Shown here: one piece after another, positions 47,707-58,760 of the stretch
How positions within the stretch are numbered: position 1 is the stretch's first letter
Layout of the letters: each line of letters begins with the position of its first letter
Origin: Aquilaria yunnanensis
Taxonomy: Eukaryota; Streptophyta; Magnoliopsida; Malvales; Thymelaeaceae
Reading direction: 5' to 3'
Length of the DNA stretch: 64,000 nt
Assembly (NCBI GenBank): GCA_039654915.1
Contig: CM077599.1
Span: 67,570,501-67,634,500 of the forward strand
The notes under the pieces: model-generated
What the model was told of the DNA's origin: nothing
What the model saw: the letters and a program-made list of their open reading frames with translations, nothing else
Databases searched by the model: none
Made by a program: the position numbers and the translations under genes

Positions 47707-50619
47707 TGTCACATGCCTTTATCCTTAATCCCATCTAAATCGTATAAGACCCCAGGAACCTTACATTAATTAAGTGTTAGGTTTATGTAAATTTATCCAT
47801 TAGTGAGCCTATTAATTAATTAAATAATTAACTCAATATTATTTTATACTACGCCTTATTATGGCTATAGGTCAAAGACCATAAAAACAATGTACATACG
47901 GTGTACTTGGCCAACATTTCAAAGATAAGCATTTGTATAAAACATACTGTTATACACTGTGGATCTATACAAGCTATTGGGGAACATAACCAATTGTTCC
48001 ATAGAATTTACCAGAGGCACAAGTTTTATATACATATATACCTCATAAACAAAAGTATTGTACATATGCTAAACACTGAAAATTTTAGGATCCAATTCCA
48101 CCTAAATTACACTGCAAAAAAAGATCACTATATTCTCCAAGTATCCCTTGCTTCTTGTCTCTATACAACAAAGGCCAGTAACTTAGTATTTAGAGTAATT
48201 AGGAACCTACAAGAAAGAAATATAACAACAATGTACATAGTAATTAACTTATGCACACTTGGTACCAAAACAATAACAACCTTTTTATTGATTGTTAGCC
48301 CTAGATATGCTAGTATCTGCAAACAAAACATGCAATGGATGTGAGAACCAAAGGTTACCAGTAAGGGTCATAAGCCTACAAGAAAAACATTCATATAGGA
48401 CCATGCATATTATCTATAAAGATATTAATATATGCCTCAGGCACTAGAGTTCAAATCATAGTACTAGAAACTTGTATTATTGGCCAATAATTATGTGAGT
48501 AGCTAATTCCCACAATTCCTTTACCCATTAGTCTTACAATTGACAAGTCCAACTTGTCCATGTAAATACTGCTTTTAGAGCATCTTAGTATTTGCCAATA
48601 TCCTTTACTTTATGCACAGGAGCTGACTATTTGCTTATTTAATACATGTGTTAGTGCTAGAATTGTAAGGTTTCATGAGTGGTTAAGGACACCTCCCCCT
48701 ATTAGGTCTACCCAAGCCTTAGCCCATCATGGTGACCTTAGGTGTCTTAGGCTCCTAACCTATCATACTCACCATAACTAGACCCTTTCAATGTCCTTGT
48801 TGCATGCACACACAAGCTCACAAATATGTACATTTACACTTCATATGAGTTTCATAGTTTGGTGTTCTACCAAACTCAACCATATGAGCTTCTTAAATAG
48901 CTTTCAATACACAAATCATATACTTGTTAAATTTAGGAAAATTACAAAAACTCCCTGTGGTTTAGTCTAACCTACACTTTGCCCCCTCTATTTTCAAAAA
49001 TCTACATTTTATCCCTTATTTTCTTTACAGTGTCCAATAACAACTTTTGAAACCCTAATTTAAACTATCTGATAATCATGTTCTAGAAATTTTAAGATTT
49101 TTTTTATATTTTTTTCACAACTAACCAACTTTTAAAAGCTACTGATAGGCATTTGTAAGTAGAAAAATGCATTTACAGAAGAAAAAAAATTGATAATTTA
49201 AAATATCTATTAATCATAAAAAATATTAAAAAGATTCAGTTTACTGGAAGATAACTATCATACAGTTTAAATATAATTTTAGAAGTTTTTATCGGACAGT
49301 GTAAAAAATAAGTTTTCCTAAAATTTATCAATAATTCAGTCACTTGATATACAAATGTCGTAGCCAAATTTATCTAACACATAAACATACAAATTAAATA
49401 ACCCTTATCTCAGATAACTTAGTTTGCAAGCAAAATGTACTTAGCCTTTTGTTTCAGTTTAAAGCCAAACTTAAGACCCCTCTTAGTAGCTTATGCTCAA
49501 GACCTATATTGATCAATTTAACATATAAATAGGCCATATCTAGGCCAATAATTAACAAAGTCCCATATGATTTAAGTGGCTAAATTAACTTTTACATAAG
49601 TCTCCATATATCTGGTTTCATAATGTTTCTTGGACCAAATCTTTTCCTTTTTCTCTTAACCTTCCACAACTAGCAAATAAATTAAGAGTAACAATTTTAC
49701 CCATTTCCAAGCTTTTTTGGTAAAAACAAAATAGAAAGAAACCATAAGCCAATTCATCTTTTTCCTACGCTTCCCATATTCGGTAAAACTAATAAGCATG
49801 CAAGCCATTATCCTAACAACTACAGGTTTGAATCAAAACAACAAATTCAAAGGTAATTGAACATAGCATACCTAAAAAGATTGAGCTCATATTCTAGCTC
49901 CTCTTACTTAAACATATAATTTAAACCCCAAATGTTTGCTAATTTGTGTTTAATTTGGGTGAAATAAGCCAGGATTTAGTTTTTTCGGACTTACAGGGGT
50001 TTTTTCACGGTGGTAAGAGAGGTTTCGGGTGGCTAAATGAAGGAGAAGGTGACCGGGTGGGGTTAGTCACCACTCCACCATCTCACCTATATTTGACAAG
50101 CAGTTAATGCCTTATGTGGGTAGTTTGCAAACTCGTGCACCATTGTACAACATGCTAGAAACAATAGGACCAACTTTATCATTTACTGGTGATTGATTCC
50201 TTCATAAAACTAATTACATGACCAGTCCCAGCCTTTCAGTTATATTCAATTTGTTCCCAACTTCTCTAAAGGTTACACTTAAACCATTTATGAACAATCT
50301 AGTCATTACACAATTTCATGAAGATAGAGCAGAAATCACGTGATCCTGTAGTATCCTAGATCTCATATTTTTTAATCCCCTATCCAACCGTGAAATAAAA
50401 ATTGATCACTATATGAAATGACCAAAATGTCCTTCTTAACCCAACTTGTTTTAAATGACCGATTTCATCTTTTTTAAGCTACTGAACCATTTATACTGAG
50501 ATTTGGCTTACAAATAAATTATCTAAACTATTAATTTATTAAATTAAGTAGTTACCTAGTAATCTGAGTTTTTTGTAATCACCTTGCCAATTAGACCTAT
50601 GGCTATGAAGGCTATTACA
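47707..50619 (-). mobile_element. 3' LTR of the Tekay-type element
   Basis: TGTCACATGCCTTTATCC at the left and GGCTATTACA at the right. In sense orientation it starts TGTAATAGCC right after a polypurine tract. It is collinear with the LTR at 26487-29007. It contains a 383-bp MITE; without it the length equals that copy within a few bases. Confidence 0.82.
48936..49318. mobile_element. Mutator-type MITE, copy 2, inside the LTR
   Basis: The insertion point is defined by comparison with the empty LTR at 26487, which reads straight across GTTAAATTCATCAATAA. Termini start GGAAAATTAC and end AGTTTTCC. The flanking 9-mers TTAAATTTA and TAAAATTTA differ by one base, consistent with a 9-bp Mutator target duplication. 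Its right inverted repeat is shortened compared with the copy at 1-408. Confidence 0.75.
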
Positions 50620-50636
50620 TTCTCCCCCTCTTATGT
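50620..50636 (-). other. Polypurine tract of the Tekay-type element
   Basis: The minus strand reads AAGAGGGGGAGAA directly before the LTR start TGTAATAGCC. This primes plus-strand DNA synthesis in LTR elements and fixes the LTR boundary and orientation. Confidence 0.8.
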
Positions 50637-51166
50637 TGTTTGGTCCTCTAAATCTTCCTTAAGCTTAACAAAATTATTAGGATGTTGAGTCATTATATCC
50701 TGCTCTATCTACCAAGTGGCTTCTTCTTCTGTATGGTTAGACCACATGATCTTAACCATAGAGATCCACTTAGTTCTCAACTTTCTGATCAACCTATCTA
50801 AGATTTTTATAGGCTTTTTCACATAAGTCAAGTTCTTCTCAATATACACATCAAAAGTAGTCAATACTTGTCTCGGGTCTATAATGTATTTTCAAAGTTG
50901 ACTCGCGTGGAATATGTTATGAATGTGAGACAAGCTAGGTGGTAATGTCAATTTATAAGCCACTTTGCCTACTCTCTCTAAGACTTCAAAAGGTACAACA
51001 TACCTTGGGGCTAGCTTATTCTTTGCCAAAATCTAATTACACCTTTCATTGGAGACACTTTCAGGAGCATTTTATCCCCTATGTCAAATTCTAATTCTCT
51101 CATTCTTATATTGACATACTTCTCTTGCTTATCAAAAGCTGCTTTAATCCTTGTCTGGATCTGTTT
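50637..51166 (-). pseudogene. Integrase C-terminus and chromodomain of the Tekay-type element
   Basis: On the minus strand: IQTRIKAAFDKQEKYVNIRM, then ELEFDIGDKMLLKVSPMKGV (the GDXVLLKVSP-KGV beta-barrel motif), [18 protein letters not shown], and the chromodomain-like KPIKILDRLIRKLRTKWISM then VKIMWSNHTEEEATW. Stops replace several codons. The reading joins integrase at 53793 once the solo LTR is removed, since ETTTMIK aligns just before QIQTRI. Confidence 0.82.
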
Positions 51167-53787
51167 TGTGACAGAACGGGGCCCCAGTGCCCCATTGTCT
51201 CATCTTGTAGGCCCTTAGGGACTATGAATCCCACTTAGTTACTGTTGGCTAACTATTACTCGTCAATATAAATTAAAACAATTTATATGCAACTAGTTTC
51301 TTAGCCTACCCAGTAAAAGGTATGCATGCTTTTGTCCTGGCAATGCAAACGGATAAGTAATCTATTTGTTAAAGACATTGCTCGAGCATTTAAATTAAAC
51401 CATACTCAAAACATGCCAAGACAGTGAAATACTAGTTACTTCGACTTCAAGTAATAGTTTGTGCATACTTTACACCACTAGCATGCACCCAAAAGTAACT
51501 AGATGGTTTTACATCACAATGTATCCTAATAGAGGCAACTCCTTAGTACACAAGGTACTATATACATGAGACAAAAACCTAACTAAGATCATCTACTTGA
51601 GCCCCACCTTTGAGCTATCAAAGCTCCAAGTGCAAGCCCTTCCTTAGTCCTTGTGCACCACTTAGCCTCTACACTGTAAAGGCATAAAACTTAGTTAGTA
51701 CATAGCTTAGTCCACAAGTAAACTTAGAATCACAAGGATTCTCAAGGAAGAATACCTGCAAAAGAGAAAGCTTAGGCCACAACTAACATCTAGTTACTAG
51801 GCCCGGGGTTAGAACCTGCACAATAAACTTAAAGGAGTGAGTACATGAAAGTACTCAGTAAGGGTCCTTTAGGGTACCTGCAAGAAGATAGCAGCAAGCC
51901 AACATGCAACCATGACAAACAAGCAAACAAACAAGTGGTCAACCAACAAACAAACTCAAGCAATAACAACATGTAAGATATGCAATGCACGAATGTATGA
52001 TATGAAATTCACATAACACTTGGGACTTCCTGCACACTAGGTGCCATAAGCCTGCCGTGAGCTCAAACGGCGGAGGTACTTGAGACACTGGCCCTCGCAT
52101 CTCGGGTACTTTACCTCCCATAAGTCCTACTTATGGGTTCTAGAGTAGGTCATCACCTCTTCTCAAACTTACCCGCCTTTACCCTTAATTTATTGTACAA
52201 GGTAGCCATCCTATGTGGTTTAACTAGTCAAACCCTTAGAGTTTAGCTTAGAGCTCCGTAGTGGCTCGTTTACCAAACCAAATGGTTCGGTTGGGATCTA
52301 CTTAGGTTTCCTCTTTATTGACCATAGGTCTATGACATTCCACTCGGCCAACAAAGAGTCTGAAAACCGACTTAATCCCTTTAGTGCTCATTTAGTAACT
52401 TAAGCACTTTAATTTCCTTAGCCACCATTTCATACTCTTCCTTAACCACACAACTTAGCTACCACCTAAATAATGCATAATTCCCAACTTAGGAATGAGT
52501 TCTAGACCCAACCGAGGCTACGGAACGTCTTAAGTTAGCCTAGGGATGAAAACCGAGAGTTTGGGACACTCTTAGGATGCCCAGAGCTTGGGGGCAAAAT
52601 GCCTTAGAAGCGCCATTGGCGATGCGTCGCCAAAGGCATCAGCAATAGGAGAATTTTTGCACTTTTCGACGACGCGTCGCCAATATGGCGTTGCTACTGA
52701 CGACGCGTCGCGAACGCCTTCCAGCATTGCACGACAGCGTGCGACCTTGCACGAAAACTGCTCAAACTTTCTCATCCCAAACTCAAATTAGATGGGTCTT
52801 GTTTCTACTTCATTCCCACACAAAATACTACATTTCTATGCATTATTTGAGCTTAATTAACTTGAACCCTTACCTCAAACTTAGCCACAAAGCAAGAATC
52901 GAAGCACAAGCCCTCCTTAGCTCAACCAAGCTCTCTTGAGTTCCAAACCTAAAACCAACGTGATATGGCACCAATAACTTCAAACCAAGACCATTTCTAG
53001 CTATGGAAACAACTTAGAACCAGCCCTTGAAAACTCAAGAAGCTTACCTAAGGTTTCAAGTCCAAACAAGCATTAAAAAGCTAGTTGAAGCTAAAGCATC
53101 AACAATGAAGCTTGAGGCTTCTTGTAAACACCTTGGGGCCTCAAATTGGATGGAGAATTACAGAAATGGGAAGCTTTGGAGAAGAAATTCTGGTGGGGAG
53201 AGGAAGCTACGAAATTTGGGGAAGGAAACAAATGGCTATGGGAAGTCAACTTAACCAAAACATACTAACTCCCCCACAAGGCACACTTCTTCCACTCTTG
53301 CTCCTTGACCCATAAGTTTTCATTTGTTTTAATTTGGTCACCAAACTCTCAACCCAAAACCATCTTTCCTTTGTTCTAAAGGATGCTCAAAAGCCTCTTA
53401 CACTTGGCCTCTTGGAAACTTTGGCCACTTAAGACCTAAATGGCTTAAATAAACACTTAGTGCCACATTTTACTTAAAACCTTCAAAGACGGTTCTAATA
53501 GCTATGATAACTAATGGTCTTGACTTAACTAAGCCAAATTTTCTTACATGACCCTAATTCATCAAAATTATAGTCATGCTTTTAACTTGGGTCAAAATTA
53601 CCATTTTACCCATTTTTGACTTTAAGGTGCCAAACCACACTTAGGAACTTACTTACTTAGTTAAGCTTGCCTTTCTTGCTTAACAAGGTGCTAACTTGAG
53701 GTACTTAATTTAATAAAAATACTTAAATAAACTAAAAATAAATACTTACTTGGTTAAGACCTTTCTTTAACTAGGAGAGCCGTCACA
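51167..53787. mobile_element. Solo LTR inserted in the integrase gene
   Basis: 2621 bp with TGTGACAGAACGGGGCCCC at the left and GAGAGCCGTCACA at the right, so TG...CA ends. The 5-bp target duplication TGTTT is exact (51162-51166 and 53788-53792). It interrupts integrase between ETTTMI and QIQTRI. The interior has an AGTACTCAGTAAGGGTCC string like the Tekay-type solo LTR at 31577, and GACGCGTCG-rich repeats near 52615-52710. No coding domains. Orientation is uncertain. Confidence 0.83.
52610..52750. repeat. GACGCGTCGC short repeats in solo LTR
   Basis: GCGATGCGTCGCCAA, GACGACGCGTCGCCAATATGG and GACGACGCGTCGCGAACGCC occur within about 90 bp. The GACGCGTC core is palindromic and CpG-rich, unlike the surroundings. 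The overlapping open frames on both strands are a by-product. Confidence 0.7.
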
Positions 53788-53792
53788 TGTTT

Positions 53793-56616
53793 TATCATAG
53801 TTGTGGTCTCTGCTATGATTTTTGGGCCTATCTCGACTTTATCTATAAGGCCTGCCCAGTAATGTAGAATCATACATCTTTTCCTATAAAGGGCTTCATC
53901 AGGTGTCATGCCTAGAGAAGCCTGATAACTGTTATTATAGACGAACTCCACTATTGATAACTGCTTATCCTACTCACCTTTAAAGTCCATGGCACACCCC
54001 CTCAACATGTCTTCTAAGGTTTGGATTAACTTTTCTGATTGCCCATCTGTTTGTGGGTGATAGGTAGTACTAAGACTTACTGTACTACCCAATGCTCTTT
54101 GAAAGACAGTCCAAAACTTAGAGACAAATCTAGGGTCTCTATCAGATATAATCTGATCAAGTATGCCATGTAATCTGACTACCTCTTCGGGGTATACTTG
54201 TGCTAGCTTATTTATAGTATAGGTGATTTTGATAGGTATAAAGTGAGCTGATTTTGTTAGCCTATCAACAACCACCCACACTGCATCATTATGGGCTCCC
54301 GTTCTTGGTAATCCTATCAAGAAGTTCATAGTAATAGAACCCCATTTTCTTTCAAGTATGAGTAAGCTCTAAAACGTTCCAAATGGTTTCTAGTGTTTTA
54401 CATTAACCATCTGACAAGTAAGGCATTTTGCCACATGTTGCCTAATGTCTTTCTTTAGGCCAAGCCACCAGAAATGAATTTTAAATCATGGTACATCTTT
54501 TTAGCATGGGGATGTACACTCAACCAACTATTATGTACCTCTTGTAAGATTTGTTCCCTTAAATCATCCAAGCCTGGTATATATAGCCTACCACCATAAT
54601 GCAACATCTCGTCCTTATACCGAAATTCTCCACTAAGAGATCCATGTTTTTCTTCCTCATTAATATTTTCAAGGGCAGGGTCATTTTCCCGTGTTTTCTT
54701 TACTTTAGCTAACCACCCTGATTCCAATTAAAGTTGGAACATTTGAACCATTTCCCAAGCTTGCTAATAGTCATGCAAAGCTAAAAAATGTTCTGCAGAT
54801 GCATCAAACATTTGGTCCTTTAAAAGAACCACACCTATATACCTTTTGTTCAACACATCAACCACTACATTACTTTTCCCTACACAGTACTCAATGCTAC
54901 AATCAAAGTCTTTTATATACTCAACTCACATTTTTTACCTCATGTTCAAGTCTTTTTGTGTAAACAGATACTTAAGGTTTTTGTGGTTAGTATATATTAT
55001 AAAAGATCTACCCAACAAGTAATATTTCCATGACTTGAGGGCAAAACCCATTGTAGCTAATTCTATGTCATGCACTAGATAGTTCAGTTCATTGGGTCTT
55101 AGCTGCCTAGACCCATATGCAATGACTTGGTGACCCTGTATCAACACAAATCCAAGTCCTATCCTAGATGCATCAGTGTAAACAGTAAAGGTCTTATGTA
55201 GGTCAAGTATGGTGCTTGGATCAATTTCTACTTCAACTCTTTGAAGCTATTTTCACAATTTGTTGTCTATTCAAATTTTTTGGACTTTCGGGTCAACATA
55301 GTCATTGGTAATGCTATTTTAGAAAAGTTTTTAATAAATCTCTAATAGTAACCTGTCATTCCTAAGAAACTCTCAATGTCTGTAACCGTATATGATCTAG
55401 GTCATTCTTCCACTATGTTGACATTTTTTGGGTCTACTTTCAATCCGCAACTAGTAATAATATGCCCAAGGAAAAAAATTTTATTAGCCCAAAACTGACA
55501 CTTGGATAGCTTTCCATAATACTGATTTTTTCTCAGTATTTGCATCACTTTAATTAAATGCTTTGCTTGCTTCTGTTCAGTTTTGGAGTATATTAATATG
55601 TCATCTATAAATACCTCTACAAGCTGATCTAAATAAGGTCTGAAAGTTTTATTCATGACATCCATAAATACTGCAGGAGCATTAGTGAAACCAAAAGGCA
55701 TTATTGTGTACCATATTGGGTCCTAAAGGCTATCTTAGGTATGTCACCTTCTTTCACCCTTATTTTGAAGTATCTAGGCCGATGGTCTATCTTAAAGAAC
55801 ACCTTTACCCTTCTAAATCTAACAAACAAGTCATCCATCCTCAGTAGGGGTATTTGTTCTTGACAATCACAGCATTGAGTTTTCTATAATTAATGCAAAG
55901 CCTCAAACTACCATCCTTCTTATTCACAAAGAGGACTAGTGCTCTCCATGGAGGTACACTTGGGTGTTTAAAGCCCTTTTTTCTAATAACTCCTCCGATT
56001 ACTTTTTCAGCTCATCCATCGTAGGAGCTAACATTCTATAAGGAAGGATGGATATAGATGAAACTCTTGGTTGCAAGTGAATGGAGAATTCTATATCATG
56101 TTAATGGGGTAATCCTGGGAGGTCGGTAGAAAATACCTCTGGGAACTGGTTTGCTATTGGTATGTCCTTCAATGTTTCTTCTACTGATACATCGTTTAAG
56201 GCATAGAGCATCATTTCATCCTCATCTACCATGGGGATAAATTCTAGTACCTTGAGGTGCAAACTTTCCACCCCATCCCTAAGCCTACTAGTACAAGTCA
56301 TAAGTTCTTTTCTGAAGTCTATGAAAGTTACTTTTTAACTTGCACAGTCCATATGGGCCTGGTGCTTCCTTAACCAATTCATTCCCAAAACAATATCAAA
56401 AACTTGCATATCTGTTACCTATAAATCTGAGTCAATTTTACAACTACTAATTTCTAGTGGACAGTCTTTCACTATAGTGTTCATAAGGACTATCTGCCTT
56501 ATTGGAATCCTAATCAGTTTCATAGTATTCATTTCTGTACGTACCATACTTATCCTATTCTCCACTTTATATGCAATAACAAATATGGATGCACCAGTAT
56601 CAAACAAAACTTTAAC
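53793..56616 (-). pseudogene. Tekay-type pol: protease, RT, RNase H, integrase relic
   Basis: Minus strand, downstream from 56616. Protease: VLFDTGASIFVIAYK with the active-site DTGAS intact. [22 protein letters not shown] (about 55890-55950), MPFGFTNAPAVFMDVMN and VFIDDILIYSKTEQ with the catalytic DD intact, then KCQFW and FLGHIITSCGLKVDP. RNase H: VIAYGSRQLRPNELNYLVHD, ELATMGFALKSWKYYLLG, YTNHKNLKYLFTQ. Integrase: HPHAKKMYHDLK (H2C2 zone), MNFLIGLPRT, WVVVDRLTKSAHFIPI, LDQIISDRDPRF, YHPQTDGQSEKLIQTLEDML, which keeps the D, D and E catalytic residues. Domain pieces are conserved but separated by stops and frameshifts, so the element is inactive. The IN reading ends at the solo LTR at 53787. 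Confidence 0.92.
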
Positions 56617-56624
56617 ATTATATC

Positions 56625-57154
56625 TAGGGGTGAGCAAAATTTCGGTTATATCCGAAATAGCCGAATAATAGAAAAAAATTTTGGTTTTTAGTTATTGATT
56701 TTACCAATAATCTTAGTTTTTAGTTATAATCGAAAACCGATATAGAAATTCGGTTCAGTTTTATGTTTGCCCCAACTAAAATTTGGTTAACCGAAATAAC
56801 TGAATTTTTAATTTACTGGCATTTATGTTTGAGATTTGGAAATGATTATGCGTGTGATAAATGTTTGTTATTTGTATGTATGTAATGTTTGGATTTGAAA
56901 TGAATTATAGATACTTGTTATGTGATTAGAATGTGTGTTTATATTGAAATATATGATAAATGTTTAAAGTTTAGAAAACGTATGTGTATAATTTGGTTAT
57001 TTCAAATGAAAACCGAATAACCAATTTTTTTCTGGTTTTTTTGGTTTTCCCCTATAATTCGGTCTATTCTGTTATTAGTATATAAAACCGAAAACTGAAT
57101 AAATTTGGTTATTTGGTTTCGGTTAAAACCGAAATAACCAAATAAGCACCCCTA
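56625..57154. mobile_element. hAT-type MITE with perfect 8-bp TSD
   Basis: 530 bp with termini TAGGGGTGAGCA and AGCACCCCTA, and a perfect 8-bp duplication ATTATATC (56617-56624 and 57155-57162). Both features define the hAT superfamily. The arms are rich in TTCGGTTAT/ATAACCGAA motifs in both orientations. There is no coding capacity. It lies just upstream of the protease of the minus-strand chromovirus. The TIR matches that of hAT-1 at its first eight bases. Confidence 0.92.
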
Positions 57155-57369
57155 ATTATATCCTGAAACTGTAAAGGTACCTGATACCGTGGCCTCCTAA
57201 GCTACTTGGTTGGTGAGGGTAAACACTCTAGGTGGTGCTTGCTGCTGGGGCTGTGGTACTGTTAAAGGGGGTATTGTTCTAGGGGGTACAAGGTCTTTGG
57301 GCCTTCTGAGGACACACCTTGGCCTAATGACCTAATTGGTTGCATATCAAACATGCATTACTAGCAAAC
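57155..57369 (-). pseudogene. gag C-terminus with zinc knuckle, Tekay-type element
   Basis: Minus-strand reading near 57300-57360 gives CLICNQLGH, a stop, then AKVC: the CX2CX4HX4C zinc knuckle of gag with one internal stop. A Pro/Gln-rich linker follows towards the protease, as usual in chromoviruses. The rest of gag is missing beyond the family C LTR. Confidence 0.7.
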
Positions 57370-58549
57370 ATAATTGTGTTTATTATTTATTTCTGCGTAA
57401 CAAATTTAACATAATTATAACCCTAAAATAATAGTATCCTTAAATGTCTCTGGTTGAGTATTATTGTGGAGTTGGCTGTAATAATACATATGAGATACGT
57501 ATTGGAATAACCTGCCATAAGAACGCTACATGGATTGTTATATGAGTGTTATAAGCAATTCTCATAGTGATCATGGTATATGTAATCCTTTGACCTGAGG
57601 TCATCAAGATTCTTTACATGTGAGTCACATACTTTGATATTTTTCCTTGTTGCTCATAATTGAGTGGACATAAAGGTAGTCATTGGGTATATCACATATC
57701 AAGTAGAGGGATTTGTATAATCAAAATGAGATTTGTCTCTCCTACATAATGGGAGTGATATCTTTAGGCCTTTTGATTAAGTGAGATTGAAAAATGCATG
57801 ATCATGCTTAGATAAGTTGATATGGGATATCAATGTCATTAGTTTTAGTCAGTATACTCGGGACACATTCTATGTCTCTTACTCAGTCTTGATATTTTGG
57901 ACATAGAAAAAAGGACATATATGAATAATAATCATAGAAGTTTAGTTGAATAATTGACTATCTTATCACTTAGGTAGCAATAATGTGTTGCTAAAGACCA
58001 CTCATTGTTTATGACCATAAATGTGATTTATAATTATTGTTGATGTGATAGGAGCCTATAGGGTTACACACTTAGAGCCAATTAGTCTATTTGAGTGTAT
58101 AGGGAAAATTGTTTGATTTTGATTTCATGACAATTATGAATTAATTATTGACCCCAAATTTGAGCCAATATTAAGCCCAAAATTAGGTCTAATTTGATTA
58201 TGGTTACCTATTTGGCTTGAGAGTCTTGCATCACTATGTATATGTTATATAGTGTTATTTTTCATGTGACCTTCCCTGGACGGAATGAAAAAGAATTATA
58301 AAATTTCTAACTACACTTCTTTTTTTTTTTTTCTTGGAGGCATGATAATACAAATGGTTTATGTGAATACTATAAAGAGCTTGAACACGTCAACTGTACA
58401 AGTTTTGTGATTTAGCTTAATAGTTGGGTGAAATATCTTAATCTACCACGTACGAAAATTTTTTGAGCACTCGATTTACCTCGTTTCACTTGGATCCTAA
58501 AGAGGTTTTGGTTAATTCTACTGTGTTGTTTGACTCTTGAAACCCTACA
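57370..58549 (+). mobile_element. Solo LTR, family C, copy 3, 5' truncated
   Basis: Aligns with 24848-26237 from about 50 bases inside its start to its end: AACATAATTATAACCC then AAAATAATAGTAT, CATCAAG-TTC, and the terminal GAAACCCTACA at 58549. The first ~45-50 bases of the LTR are absent and the sequence abuts chromovirus gag on the left. No target duplication is recognisable. Confidence 0.78.
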
Positions 58550-58579
58550 TTTTTTGGTTTAAAAAAATATGGCATCTTC

Positions 58580-58588
58580 TATAAATAG
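58580..58588 (+). promoter_or_regulatory. Candidate TATA box of hAT-2
   Basis: TATAAATAG followed at about 35 bp by a CT-rich leader, about 170 bp before the former start codon of the hAT-2 transposase. Inferred from motif and spacing only. Confidence 0.45.
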
Positions 58589-58760
58589 AGAGGTTCATTT
58601 GCGCTTCATCTTCACACCAACAATTGCAATCTCTCTTCTCCTCTAAAATTCATTTTCTCTTAGTTTCTTCAATTTCTTAATCATTTTTGCTAATTTTTTC
58701 TTAATCTTTTCCTAATCTGTTCCAAATCACTTCTTTATCACTACTATTTTTTTTTCACTC

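Larger units (their letters stand above)
47707..57369 (-). mobile_element. Tekay-type chromovirus, minus strand, 5' end lost
   Basis: Order on the minus strand: gag zinc knuckle, protease, RT, RNase H, integrase zinc finger and core, integrase C-terminus, chromodomain, polypurine tract, 3' LTR. The order protease-RT-RNase H-integrase-chromodomain identifies a Ty3/gypsy chromovirus, and the C-terminal layout fits Tekay/Del. No 5' LTR is seen: the gag side ends at the family C LTR at 57370. It is interrupted by the solo LTR at 51167, the hAT MITE at 56625 and, in the LTR, the MITE at 48936. Confidence 0.85.

Noticed and set aside
50637..56616. Functional retrotransposon polyprotein
   Set aside because: Catalytic motifs of protease, RT and integrase remain visible, but stops, shifts and a solo LTR in integrase disrupt the frame.
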